IMG/VR virus record: IMGVR_UViG_3300024940_000003
Location: 1 to 38,846 of that record
Origin: a virus
Length of the DNA: 38,846 bases
Reading direction: 5' to 3' (one strand)
The notes below the pieces were generated by a model. That model had not been told where the DNA came from, did no database searches, and worked only from the letters and a program-made list of their open reading frames with translations. Shown here piece after piece: positions 19,368 through 27,838 of this stretch (positions are counted from its first letter, which is position 1; the number at the start of each line of letters is the position of its first letter). Made by a program: the position numbers and the translations under genes.

Positions 19368-20840
19368 ATGCGATATCCACATATTACTGCAAGGCTTTTC
19401 AATGCACCGCTGATGATTCATCCGCAAAAGCTGGATGCAATTATTGCTGGTATCAGCCCACGTTTATTTGCTGCTAATTCTCATACTGGCGATTCAGCTG
19501 GATATGAAATGCTTGCACCAGAATTATTTTCCACTAAAAAAATGAATCGCCAAGATTATGAGCGCGGTTTCCAAGTGGTGGATGGTGTGGCAGTTATCAA
19601 TATTTCAGGTGCAACAGTGCACCGTAGTCGTATGGAAGCTGACTCCACATTTTTGCTTGGTTATAACGACATTACCAGACAAATTGAAAGTGCCATGGAT
19701 AACAGCGATGTTCATGCTGTATTGCGCGTTTACGATAGCCCAGGCGGTGAAGTCAACGGCGCGTTTGAACATGCAGAACGTATGCAAGCATTGTTGGGTA
19801 AAAAGCCCATGATTTCTATTGCGGATAGTATTGCCGCTTCAGCTGCTTACTTAGGTGGTAGTGCCGCTGATGAATTAGTCATTACAAATACTGGATACGC
19901 TGGCTCCATTGGTGTAGTGATGCGTCATATTGATGTTTCACGTGCGATGGCAAATGAAGGCGTTCAAGTCACTCATATATTTGCCGGTGATCATAAAGTG
20001 GATGGTAACCCATTCGCGCCTTTACCTGAGTCTGTTCGCGCTGATTTCCAAGACGAAATTAATACCCTTTACGAGATGTTTGTGCAAGCAGTTTCAGTGC
20101 AGCGTGGGCTTTCAGTAGAGGCCATCATCAACACACAAGCCAATACATACCGTGGTCAAAAAGCCGTATCAATGGGCTTGGCTGATCGTGTGTCAACTAC
20201 CGACAAACTAATTGCAGAGTTATCGCAAAAACGTAGTACTCGCGTTCATTCTATTCCAGCCAATGTAAGTACAGCGGCTAAAGAAAATGCCACGTTGCCT
20301 GGCATGCAGCAAGACAAGGCAGCACCCCATATTTCAACCAAAGGAGTAACAACCATGACACTGGAAGAATTGCGCGCTGCGCATCCAGACTTGTGTGCTG
20401 CTCTGGTAGAAGAAGGCCGCAGTGCCGGCTTCGACGCCGGAGCATCTGCAGAGCTAAATCGTATTAAATCTGTTGAGGCGCAATCTATGCGCGGACACGA
20501 ATCTTTAATCACTTCACTTAAATTTGATGGCAAAACCACTGGTCCTGAAGCTGCTGTGCAGGTTGTAAATGCAGAGCGTGCTTTACAAAACCAGTTTGCT
20601 GCAAACTTAGTAACAGGCACACCAGCTGCAGTTGCTTTTGCATCTGCACCTGATGACGCAGCTACACTTGAGGCTGAATCTCAAGCTGATGCAAATATGT
20701 CTGTTGAAGATAAAGCGCAAGCTACTTGGGATAAAGATTCAAGCCTGCGCGCTGAATTCGGCAACAGTTTTGCAACTTATCTTTCATACGCAAAAGCTCA
20801 TGCAGCTGGCAGTGTGAGAGTAGCCGGTCAATCTAAATAA
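19368..20840 (+). CDS. head maturation protease (S49, gpC-like) with scaffold
   Basis: A 490-residue fusion as in lambda C. Residues about 60-290 are an S49/SppA-like serine protease: VLRVYDSPGGEVNGAFEHAE, ADSIAASAAYLGGSAADELV with the Ser nucleophile, GYAGSIGVVMRHIDVSRAM, and a Lys in AGDHKVDGNPF as general base. The C-terminal 161 residues are scaffold, also made separately from an internal start. It processes scaffold and head proteins during assembly. Confidence 0.93.
   Translation: MRYPHITARLFNAPLMIHPQKLDAIIAGISPRLFAANSHTGDSAGYEMLAPELFSTKKMNRQDYERGFQVVDGVAVINISGATVHRSRMEADSTFLLGYNDITRQIESAMDNSDVHAVLRVYDSPGGEVNGAFEHAERMQALLGKKPMISIADSIAASAAYLGGSAADELVITNTGYAGSIGVVMRHIDVSRAMANEGVQVTHIFAGDHKVDGNPFAPLPESVRADFQDEINTLYEMFVQAVSVQRGLSVEAIINTQANTYRGQKAVSMGLADRVSTTDKLIAELSQKRSTRVHSIPANVSTAAKENATLPGMQQDKAAPHISTKGVTTMTLEELRAAHPDLCAALVEEGRSAGFDAGASAELNRIKSVEAQSMRGHESLITSLKFDGKTTGPEAAVQVVNAERALQNQFAANLVTGTPAAVAFASAPDDAATLEAESQADANMSVEDKAQATWDKDSSLRAEFGNSFATYLSYAKAHAAGSVRVAGQSK
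20355..20840 (+). CDS. internal scaffold protein (Nu3-like)
   Basis: In-frame internal ATG inside the protease gene, with AGGAG 8 bases upstream, giving a 161-residue protein that starts MTLEELRAAHPDLCAALVEE. It is helical and Ala-rich and lacks protease motifs. In lambda, Nu3 arises in the same way from gene C and shapes the procapsid. The strong internal ribosome site is the evidence. Confidence 0.82.
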   Translation: MTLEELRAAHPDLCAALVEEGRSAGFDAGASAELNRIKSVEAQSMRGHESLITSLKFDGKTTGPEAAVQVVNAERALQNQFAANLVTGTPAAVAFASAPDDAATLEAESQADANMSVEDKAQATWDKDSSLRAEFGNSFATYLSYAKAHAAGSVRVAGQSK

Positions 20841-20851
20841 AGGTATCTATC

Positions 20852-21532
20852 ATGAAAAAATCAACAATTCTTTTAATTGGTCTGGTAGCAGCGGTATTCA
20901 GTATTGGTGCTTACGCAGGCGTTTATGACGTTTCACATATTGCTCAAGGGCTACCGCTTTTAGCTGGCGTTGGTATGACCACATTAGCTCAAGATCAGTT
21001 GCGTTCTTACGAAATTGGTGACCGTAATGATGTAGGCGTTGTAGCAGCAGACATTATTTATGGCGGGGCAGCTGTCGGTGATAACGCTTCTGGTTATGCC
21101 CGCCCTTTGGTGGCTGGTGATGCGTTTCTTGGGTTTGCAACAGATAAAGCAGATAACTCTGCAGGTGCTGCAGGTGCTATTAGCGTTAATTTACGTTCTA
21201 GTGGCCGCATTCAGTTAGCGATTGGCAGCTTGGCAATTACAGATGTTGGTAAGCCTGTTTATGCGTCTGATGATAATACATTCACTTTAACTGCAACAAG
21301 CAACTCAGCTATTGGTCGTGTGGTGCGTTTTGTATCAAGTGGTATTGGTATTGTGCAGTTTGATGCTGGTCGCGGTGGTGTTGGTTTGGTAACAGCTTTG
21401 ACCGATAGCACGACAGGCACAGCAGACGGCACTGTCGGTGATGTAGGTGCTGCATTCAACCAAGCAACTTTAAACAACAATTTCAAAGAGCTGACTGTGA
21501 AGTTCAATCAACTCGCTGCTTTGATTAAATAA
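20852..21532 (+). CDS. capsid decoration protein (DUF2190-like) with signal-like N-terminus
   Basis: A 226-residue protein. Residues about 65-170 resemble capsid cement proteins (DVGVVAADIIYGGAAVGDNA, KPVYASDDNTFTLTATSNSA, IGRVVRF). The C-terminus (DGTVGDVGAAFNQATLNNNF then KELTVKFNQLAALIK) resembles trimerising ends of head fibres. Unusually, the start MKKSTILLIGLVAAVFSIGA looks like a signal peptide or membrane anchor, which a cytoplasmic capsid protein does not need. Position between scaffold and capsid genes corresponds to lambda D. Confidence 0.78.
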   Translation: MKKSTILLIGLVAAVFSIGAYAGVYDVSHIAQGLPLLAGVGMTTLAQDQLRSYEIGDRNDVGVVAADIIYGGAAVGDNASGYARPLVAGDAFLGFATDKADNSAGAAGAISVNLRSSGRIQLAIGSLAITDVGKPVYASDDNTFTLTATSNSAIGRVVRFVSSGIGIVQFDAGRGGVGLVTALTDSTTGTADGTVGDVGAAFNQATLNNNFKELTVKFNQLAALIK

Positions 21533-21542
21533 GGGGTAAACC

Positions 21543-22484
21543 ATGGATAAAATTACATCACGCGCCGTTGTGGGCATGTATTTCCAAGCATTGGAAACTG
21601 TATCTGGCGCTATGTGGTTAGATAAAGTATCTAACTACTTTAAATCAGACCAGTCATCAGAAGAGTATGCGTTCTTAAGTAACACACCAAAACTGCGTGA
21701 ATGGGTTGGTGGTCGTCATGCTAAGGGTTTTGTAGAGAATGGCATCACCATTCAAAACAAGCATTATGAAGCAACACTTGAAATCAAACTAAAAGACATG
21801 CGCCGTGATAAAACTGGCCAGATTCAAGTGCGTGTTAATGAGCTTGCTGAGCGTGGTGAAACACACTGGGCTTCATTGTTATCAAGCTTAAAAGTGAATG
21901 GCGCAAGCCAATTGTGCTATGACGGTCAATACTTTTACGACACTGACCATAGCGAAGGTGAAAGTGGTTCTCAATCTAACAAGATTGATGTTGATATTTC
22001 TGGTTTACCAGCACAAGTACATGGCACGGTATCTGCACCTAGTCCTGAAGAGGCTCAGCAAGCTGTGCTTAAAGGTATTTCGCAAATGTTGTCATTTGTA
22101 GATGACCAAGGTGAGCCTATTAATGAAACAGCAAAATCTTTCTTGGTAATGGTGCCAGTTGGTTTGTCTGAAGCATTCCGTGCTGGCTTGTCTTTAGCTC
22201 GTGTGGCTGGCCCATCTAGTATGGCAATTGAAGATTGGGATATTCAGCTGGCAGTTAATCCACGATTAACAAGCGCTGGTTGGACAGATAAATTCACAAT
22301 TGATCGTATCGATGGCTCTGTACGTCCATTTATTCGTCAAGAAGAGACTGAGCCAAGCGTGAAGGTTAAAGATGAAACTTCAGAATTTGCATTCGATAAC
22401 GATGCTATTCAAGTTGGTATCGATGCATGGCGCAATGTTGGCTATGGCCGCTGGCAGGGTTCTGTTCAAGTGACATTGATCTAA
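21543..22484 (+). CDS. major capsid protein (Mu gpT-like)
   Basis: A 313-residue shell protein resembling Mu gpT: TYFQAL-like MYFQALETVSGAMW, LREWVGGRHAKGFVENGITI, IQNKHYEATLEIKLKDMRRD, and the DGQYFYDTDHSEGES segment. It stands where lambda E would be, but belongs to the Mu-type branch of HK97-fold capsids. The combination with lambda-type portal, protease and W marks the head as a mosaic. No cleavable delta domain was evident. Confidence 0.88.
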   Translation: MDKITSRAVVGMYFQALETVSGAMWLDKVSNYFKSDQSSEEYAFLSNTPKLREWVGGRHAKGFVENGITIQNKHYEATLEIKLKDMRRDKTGQIQVRVNELAERGETHWASLLSSLKVNGASQLCYDGQYFYDTDHSEGESGSQSNKIDVDISGLPAQVHGTVSAPSPEEAQQAVLKGISQMLSFVDDQGEPINETAKSFLVMVPVGLSEAFRAGLSLARVAGPSSMAIEDWDIQLAVNPRLTSAGWTDKFTIDRIDGSVRPFIRQEETEPSVKVKDETSEFAFDNDAIQVGIDAWRNVGYGRWQGSVQVTLI

Positions 22485-22495
22485 GGGGCGCCACC

Positions 22496-22909
22496 ATGAA
22501 ATATACAGTGATTGGAAAATCAGTGGTGATTAGCGGTGGCCTGCTGACTTTGTCAGAAGCACAGGCTAAAGACCGTGGTCACTTGCTGGCAAAAAGCAAG
22601 AAGGGCCAATATTTAGTAGCTCACCCCGTGACATTTAAACAAGGTGAGACTTTCGGTTTTGATGGCCAGTTAGATAAATATCAATCTAGCTTATTGCTTT
22701 CTGAAAAAGATGCAGAAAAAGAAGCTGCAGCCCATAAGGCATCGGAAGAGGCTAAAGCTCAGGCAGAAAAAGAAGCTGCTGAAAAAGCGGTAGCAGAAGC
22801 TAAGGCCAAGGCAGAGGCAGACCAAGCGGCTATTACAGCAGCGGAAGAGGCTAAAGCTCAGGCAGAAAAAGAAGCTGCTGAAAAATCTGCTGAAAAAGGT
22901 AACGAGTAA
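22496..22909 (+). CDS. FI-position protein with Ala/Glu/Lys repeat tail
   Basis: A 137-residue protein. The first 75 residues are a small beta domain (MKYTVIGKSVVISGGLLTLS, LLAKSKKGQYLVAHPV). The rest is one long charged helix rich in A, E and K, containing the repeated block EEAKAQAEKEAAEK. It sits between capsid and FII-like genes, where lambda has FI, a packaging accessory. Homology to FI is not evident from sequence. The start at 22496 is preferred, with AAGGGG upstream. Confidence 0.68.
   Translation: MKYTVIGKSVVISGGLLTLSEAQAKDRGHLLAKSKKGQYLVAHPVTFKQGETFGFDGQLDKYQSSLLLSEKDAEKEAAAHKASEEAKAQAEKEAAEKAVAEAKAKAEADQAAITAAEEAKAQAEKEAAEKSAEKGNE
22743..22885 (+). repeat. 44-bp exact direct repeat inside the FI-position gene
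   Basis: Bases 22743-22786 and 22842-22885 are identical and lie 99 bp apart, in frame, so one repeat encodes the same helical block twice. Slippage or recombination could change tail length by 33 codons without a frameshift. Confidence 0.85.
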
Positions 22910-22911
22910 GG

Positions 22912-23193
22912 ATGGCATTTACCGAGGATTTTGACGATTTCATTAACCAAGATACACCTGGCTTTGTATCGATCTCAATTCTCGGTAATCCACCTGTTAG
23001 TGCTTTATTCGATAAAAACTATCAAACAACATTTGATGTTGAAGGTTCTAGACCTGTTTTGCATATTAGCGAGACTAATTTAGGTGTTGCAACTCGTAAT
23101 ACGCCTCTTGTCATTAAAGGGGGAGACTACAAAGTCTCAAGTGTTGAGCTTGATGGTACAGGAATGGCATTAGTGATTTTGGAGGAAGTGTAG
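22912..23193 (+). CDS. head-tail attachment protein (FII-like)
   Basis: A 93-residue beta-rich protein: PVSALFDKNYQTTFDVEGSR, then RNTPLVIKGGDYKVSSVELD and MALVILEEV, resembling the head-tail joining family of lambda gpFII. It finishes the head so that a tail can attach. The stop overlaps the next gene's GTG start. Position supports the call. Confidence 0.78.
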   Translation: MAFTEDFDDFINQDTPGFVSISILGNPPVSALFDKNYQTTFDVEGSRPVLHISETNLGVATRNTPLVIKGGDYKVSSVELDGTGMALVILEEV

Positions 23194-23627
23194 TGGCAAG
23201 TATAGGCATGCAAATTATTCTGGCTATACAGGATATTTTGACAGATCCGCCAATGTCTACTGTAGCTGCTGAGGATGTTCGCACAGATCCTATTTCGCCT
23301 GCGGACTTAAATAGCGGTACCGCAATCAATATTGAGCTTGGTGATGAGCCGCCACCCAACCTTTTGGTAATTGGATTTAAAGATAGAGACGTAGAAGTAA
23401 CCCTAACATTCATGGCAACAGGTCCTACAGCAGTGAGTGATGTAGATGCAGTCATGGTAGAGGCCCACGCAAAGTTGTTTGCAGATGCAACCTTGGGTGG
23501 ACTTTGTTTTGATATTAATGAGCTTGGCACCATTCGCCAAAACGCTGCTAATGGAAAACGTTTGGCAGTGATTGAAAAAACATACTCGGTTAATTACAGA
23601 ACATCAGAAACAACAATGGATAGCTAG
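23193..23627 (+). CDS. tail terminator (gpU-like)
   Basis: A 144-residue protein starting with GTG (MASIGMQIILAIQDILTDPP). DVEVTLTFMATGPTAVSDVD and a LCFDINELG segment fit minor tail protein U-like tail terminators, which cap the tube and set final length. It follows FII directly. The gene for gpZ, expected in between, is absent here and found at 10688. Family assignment is mainly by position and pattern. Confidence 0.7.
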   Translation: MASIGMQIILAIQDILTDPPMSTVAAEDVRTDPISPADLNSGTAINIELGDEPPPNLLVIGFKDRDVEVTLTFMATGPTAVSDVDAVMVEAHAKLFADATLGGLCFDINELGTIRQNAANGKRLAVIEKTYSVNYRTSETTMDS

Positions 23628-23635
23628 AGAGAGTT

Positions 23636-23803
23636 ATGGCAACTAATAAAGCAATTAATAGCACGGAAGTGTTAGAACAAAACCCGCAAGGTGGTGGTTC
23701 TTATGTGCGTAACAAGGATGGTAGCTTGGCAGTAAACCAAGCTGATCTACAAAAAACAAACCCAGCTAATGATGCAGCTGGTACTGACATTCCGAAGGAA
23801 TAA
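23636..23803 (+). CDS. 55-aa hypothetical protein
   Basis: Begins MATNKAINSTEVLEQNPQGG and ends TDIPKE. Hydrophilic and probably disordered, with SYVRNKDGSLAVNQAD as the only patterned part. AGAGAGAG precedes the ATG and the next start follows two bases after its stop. Small genes of this type occur between tail terminator and tube genes in several prophages. Function unknown. Confidence 0.62.
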   Translation: MATNKAINSTEVLEQNPQGGGSYVRNKDGSLAVNQADLQKTNPANDAAGTDIPKE

Positions 23804-23805
23804 AC

Positions 23806-24768
23806 ATGGCAAACCGTCTGATTCGTAAAACTGCAATTTTACTTAAACTTGAAACTACTTATGGCGTTGACCCAGTTCCTACAGGTGCCGATAACGCTCA
23901 ACTCGTTTCTAACTTAAGTATTAACCCACTTAATGCTCAAAATGTGCCGCGAGATTTAATCCGTGCATATTTAGGGAGCAGTGAAGAGTTGGTCGGTACC
24001 AGTTACGTTGAGATGGGTTTTGATGTAGAGCTTCAAGGTTCTGGCGCGCTTGGTGTTGCTCCAAAGTGGGGTGCAGCATTGCGGGCTTGTGGATTTGGTG
24101 AAGTTGTTACTGCTGATGAGCGTGTTGACTATACGCCAGTGACTGATTCATTAGAGAGTGCAACAGTTTATTGGTATGACGATGGTGTATTGCATAAAGG
24201 TTTTGGCGGTAGAGGCAGCGTAGAGATAGCAGCTGGTGTCGGTGAACGTCCTGTATTGAAATTTAAATTTATCTTATTGGATGGTGGTGTTTCTGCCGTT
24301 AGCAACCCTAGCACTACGTTAAGTGCCTGGAAGCAGCCTGATGTGATTACTAATTCAAATTCTGGTGATTTGCTGTTTGGTGGTACTTATTCGGCTGGTG
24401 CTATTACGGGCGGCACTGCATGGCCTTCACGTGGGTTAAGTTTAAACGTAGCTAATGCGGTGAACTTTACGCCGCTACTTGGCGGTGAAACGGTTGATTT
24501 AACGCAGCGTGATATTACTGGCTCATTGCAGCTAGATCTCACAGCGGCGCAAGAAGTTTCATTTATGGCAGCAGTAAAAGCTAATACGCTTGAAACCTTA
24601 AGTTTGATTCACGGTACTGCTGATGGATATAAGGTTTTATTACATGCGCCATCTTTCCAAATGATTAACCCAAGTAAACAAGAAATTAACGGAAAGCGCT
24701 TGATTGGTTATGACATTAGATGCTTGCCAGCATCAGGTAATGATGAATTAAGAATTGTGAGCTTGTAG
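23806..24768 (+). CDS. major tail tube protein (gpV position)
   Basis: A 320-residue protein resembling long tail tube proteins of siphoviruses: TAILLKLETTYGVDPVPTGA near the N-terminus, then YTPVTDSLESATVYWYDDGV and GGRGSVEIAAGVGERPVLKF. Copies stack into the hollow tail tube. Larger than lambda gpV (246), so a different branch. Followed after 2 bp by the tail chaperone gene. Confidence 0.85.
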   Translation: MANRLIRKTAILLKLETTYGVDPVPTGADNAQLVSNLSINPLNAQNVPRDLIRAYLGSSEELVGTSYVEMGFDVELQGSGALGVAPKWGAALRACGFGEVVTADERVDYTPVTDSLESATVYWYDDGVLHKGFGGRGSVEIAAGVGERPVLKFKFILLDGGVSAVSNPSTTLSAWKQPDVITNSNSGDLLFGGTYSAGAITGGTAWPSRGLSLNVANAVNFTPLLGGETVDLTQRDITGSLQLDLTAAQEVSFMAAVKANTLETLSLIHGTADGYKVLLHAPSFQMINPSKQEINGKRLIGYDIRCLPASGNDELRIVSL

Positions 24769-24770
24769 TT

Positions 24771-25097
24771 ATGTTCAAGATTACTCCAAACCCTACCTTT
24801 ACAACTGATGTTGAATTGCATGTTGCTGGCGCTGAGCCTGGCAAAATCAAAGTTACTTTTAAGTATCTTGATAAAGAGCAGTTGGCTGAGTGGCAGAAAA
24901 AACACGGCAGTAAACCCGTTGAAGAGGCATTGAAAGAGGTGATTGAAGGTTGGAAGGATGTGCTGCTTGAGGACGGTTCGCAAGCGATTTATACACCTGA
25001 AAATCTTAATCAACTAATGGTTGGCTATCACACTGCTGGGCAAGATATTGCCAACGCTTTCTTACGTGAAATATTGGGTGCTCGAAGAAAAAACTAG
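24771..25097 (+). CDS. tail assembly chaperone G
   Basis: A 108-residue chaperone: N-terminal beta part (FTTDVELHVAGAEPGKIKVT) and helical part (LDKEQLAEWQKKHGSKPVEE, LREILGARRKN). Proteins of this type coat the tape measure during tail assembly. The end of the frame holds the slippery sequence A AAA AAC just before TAG, so some ribosomes should shift -1 and make the GT product. Confidence 0.85.
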   Translation: MFKITPNPTFTTDVELHVAGAEPGKIKVTFKYLDKEQLAEWQKKHGSKPVEEALKEVIEGWKDVLLEDGSQAIYTPENLNQLMVGYHTAGQDIANAFLREILGARRKN

Positions 25098-25417
25098 AGG
25101 CCGCCGCCCGATGGTGGGCAAATGGCGGCCAAGATGAAAATCAAGATCAGGTAGATGCTTTAAAAGCATTTGGCTTGGTGGCAGATAGTCAGACTCAAGA
25201 TTACTTTGAGTTGTGGGAAATGAACCTAGAGGCTTTGCAGGTTTTTTGTGCCTGTAGCGACGATTGGAAAATTACCCCGCAAGGTCAGTACAAATCAATT
25301 GATAAATTAGCATTAGGAGCGGTAATGAAGATGATGGAGGTTTCAAATCAAAAAGAAATGTTATCCAACATCATTTGTATGCAACACGCCGCTTTAGAGG
25401 TTTTAGGCAATGGCTGA
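24771..25417 (+). CDS. GT fusion tail chaperone made by -1 frameshift
   Basis: Slipping at 25088-25094 joins the G frame to an open frame that continues to 25417 (LEAAARWWANGGQDENQDQV, later VADSQTQDYFELWEMN), giving about 215 residues. The T part has no good start of its own: the first candidate is a GTG at 25175 without ribosome site, and the frame is open from the shift point. The ratio of G to GT governs tail assembly in lambda. The T frame overlaps the tape measure start by 8 bp. Confidence 0.88.
25088..25130 (+). promoter_or_regulatory. programmed -1 frameshift signal
   Basis: Slippery heptamer A AAA AAC (25088-25094) in the correct phase, stop TAG at 25095, and after a 4-nt spacer a strong hairpin: GGCCGCC-GCCC (25099-25109) pairs with GGGC (25116-25119) and GGCGGCC (25124-25130), leaving a 4-nt bulge AAAT. 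Confidence 0.92.
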
Positions 25418-27512
25418 AGAATCAAAAATAATCATCAGTGCCGTTGATAGTACCAAGGCTGCGTTTAACAGTGTTCAAACTGGTTTAGGTAAGGTTGAGG
25501 GTGCAGCTGTTACTTTAAACAGCGTCATTGGTAGATTAGCCCCATTGCTAGGAGCGGCAACATTTACATCATTCACTAAAAGCGGTATTGATACCTTAGA
25601 CATGCTAGGCGACCTAAGTGATCGCACTGGTGTTGCTGCATCAAATTTAGCTGGGCTTCGTCAAGTTGCTTTGCTTTCAGATACTTCTTTAGAGTCATTA
25701 GGTAAGGGTGTTAATAAGCTATCAGTATTTCTTGCACAGAATGGCGAGGCCGCTAAAAAACTAGGCATTACAGCTAAAGACCCATTAGAAGCCTATATTC
25801 AGCTTGCAGACGTGATATCCAGTATTGAAGATGTACAAACACGTAATGCATTGGCCAATAAGTTCCTTGGTAAAAGCTACGAGGAATTACTACCTTCATT
25901 GCTTCAGGGTGGTGATGCTTTACGTGAGCAAATTAAGGCTGGGCGCGAGTTATCAGGTGTTACAGATGAAAACACTAAGAAAGCAGGAGAGTTTAACGAC
26001 AAGTTAGATTTGCTTAAAGCTAAAGCAGGCAATACAAGTGTTGAAATTGCAAGTAAGTTGCTGCCATCTCTCAATGAGATTACAGATAATTTTATAGAAA
26101 ACAATAAAAAAGCTGGTTTGTTTGTCGCTACATTAGCTGCTATTGGTAATACAGTAAAAATAGCTGCTGTAGGCACTGAACAAGCTAACTTAGAAAGTAG
26201 ACAACTTCAATTACTCACTGTTATTTCTGAGAGAGAGCAGGCTTTATCAAAAGCAGAGTCAGAAGGTGCAAATGCTGTCATACGCAAAAACATGCGTATG
26301 AATATTATTGGTTTTAGAAAAGAGTTGACTGAAATTACCGCTGAATTAGAAGCGCGTTATTTAAAAGACAATCCTAAAAAGAATACAAGTGGCAATGCGA
26401 CTGAAGCAGCAACCGAAGTACTTGACCCTGCATCAACGTCAAAATCTCCAATCCAAACCTTGCAAGATCAGATCGCGCTCATCCAACAAGAAAATCGGTT
26501 GATAGCGCAAGGCGTTCCTCTTGAGGATGCAAAAACGATTGCTAGATTGAAGCAGCAGGGTATTGGCGATGAGGCAATTGTCCAGTTGCTTAACCTTCAG
26601 CAAGAAACAGCTTCGTTGATGGAGTTGGAAAAAGCTAGGGCTGATCAGAAATTACAGTTGATTGAAGATGAAAAGCTTTTTAACGAAGGTGATATCCGCG
26701 CGATTGAAACTGAGATTGAGTTACAGAACGAGCAGTTTGATATAGAGGCTAAGGCTCAGCAGCAACAACAACTAGCTATTGATGCTTATGAAAAAATGCT
26801 GGCTACCATTAATCAAGAAACCGAAGAGCTTCAATTCCAGCTTTCAATTCAAGGACTATCACAGCAAGCTCAGCAGGAAAAAATTGCAGCGAGAAATGTA
26901 GAGATTTCACTACAAAGAACATTAAATGATTTAGCAGAGCAGGGTTTAGGATTAAGTGCTGAAGAGATTGAGGCGCTGCGTGAAACCTATCAAGAAGTAG
27001 AAACGCTTAAAACAAAAGTAAATAAAACTAGCGACTCTGGTCGTGAGCTTGGCTTTATTTTTAGTTCAGCTGCTGAAGATGCCATCGTTAATTATAAAAG
27101 TTTAGGCGATGTATTGTTGGGTATAGAAAAAGACCTGATAAGAATTGCTACGCGTAAATTAGTAACAGAGCCTTTATCAGAGGCGTTTAGCGGCATTGGT
27201 AGCGGTATTGGTGGTGTGGCTAAAGATTTCTTTGGGGGATTTTTTGCTGATGGTGGCCGTCCTCCATTAAATAAAATTTCTGTGGTTGGTGAGCGTGGCC
27301 CAGAGTTGTTCATTCCAGATGCACCAGGAACGATTATCCCAAATGGATTTGGTGGAAGTAGCAACCAAATAAGCGTCAGTGTGAGCGTTGATGCTAAAGG
27401 CAGCAATGTGCAAGGTAATAACGAAAAAGGCAATGATCTAGGCAGGCAGATAGCTGGTGCTGTGCGTTCTGTATTGATTAGTGAAAAAAGGCAAGGCGGG
27501 CTGTTGGCATGA
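25410..27512 (+). CDS. tape measure protein (gpH-like)
   Basis: A 700-residue, mostly helical protein setting tail length. Helical N-terminal region with hydrophobic SVIGRLAPLLGAATFTSFTK, glutamine-rich coiled coils in the middle (IETEIELQNEQFDIEAKAQQ), and a C-terminal tail with FFADGGRPPLNKISVVGERG and PELFIPDAPGTIIP, typical of tape measure ends. The moderate length predicts a fairly short tail. Confidence 0.92.
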   Translation: MAEESKIIISAVDSTKAAFNSVQTGLGKVEGAAVTLNSVIGRLAPLLGAATFTSFTKSGIDTLDMLGDLSDRTGVAASNLAGLRQVALLSDTSLESLGKGVNKLSVFLAQNGEAAKKLGITAKDPLEAYIQLADVISSIEDVQTRNALANKFLGKSYEELLPSLLQGGDALREQIKAGRELSGVTDENTKKAGEFNDKLDLLKAKAGNTSVEIASKLLPSLNEITDNFIENNKKAGLFVATLAAIGNTVKIAAVGTEQANLESRQLQLLTVISEREQALSKAESEGANAVIRKNMRMNIIGFRKELTEITAELEARYLKDNPKKNTSGNATEAATEVLDPASTSKSPIQTLQDQIALIQQENRLIAQGVPLEDAKTIARLKQQGIGDEAIVQLLNLQQETASLMELEKARADQKLQLIEDEKLFNEGDIRAIETEIELQNEQFDIEAKAQQQQQLAIDAYEKMLATINQETEELQFQLSIQGLSQQAQQEKIAARNVEISLQRTLNDLAEQGLGLSAEEIEALRETYQEVETLKTKVNKTSDSGRELGFIFSSAAEDAIVNYKSLGDVLLGIEKDLIRIATRKLVTEPLSEAFSGIGSGIGGVAKDFFGGFFADGGRPPLNKISVVGERGPELFIPDAPGTIIPNGFGGSSNQISVSVSVDAKGSNVQGNNEKGNDLGRQIAGAVRSVLISEKRQGGLLA

Positions 27513-27838
27513 GTGAATTTACTTGGCTACCAACATCAAACCCTGTCATCAATAAAAAACCAAGGGTGCTTACTGTCTCATTTGGGGATGGCTACGAGCA
27601 GCGCGTCGGTGATGGTATTAACACCATTAAGACTGATTGGAATTTAACTTTTAAAGGTACTTTAGCTGAGATTCAAGCAATTGATGCATTCTTAACTTTA
27701 AAGGCTGGTGTGACGTCTTTCACTTGGACGCCATTTGGTTTTTCTGAAATTAGAGTTGTTTGTGATGATTGGTCGGAACCGGTCATTTCAGCGAATGCCT
27801 CTAGTATCACCACAAAATTTAGAAGGGTGTTTGAATGA
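27509..27838 (+). CDS. minor tail protein M-like
   Basis: A 109-residue tail tip protein of the lambda gpM family: TWLPTSNPVINKKPRVLTVS, FGDGYEQRVGDGINTIKTDW and AGVTSFTWTPFG are characteristic. It forms part of the tail tip complex above L. ATGA overlap with the tape measure gene and with L downstream. Confidence 0.92.
   Translation: MSEFTWLPTSNPVINKKPRVLTVSFGDGYEQRVGDGINTIKTDWNLTFKGTLAEIQAIDAFLTLKAGVTSFTWTPFGFSEIRVVCDDWSEPVISANASSITTKFRRVFE

Noticed and set aside
22691-22918. 75-aa minus-strand ORF rich in Phe, Ser and Cys
   Set aside because: It is the antisense of the Ala/Glu/Lys repeat tail. The composition is a mirror artefact.
25175-25417. Separate 80-aa gene starting at GTG 25175
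   Set aside because: No ribosome site. The frame is open back to the frameshift site, so it is the T part of GT.
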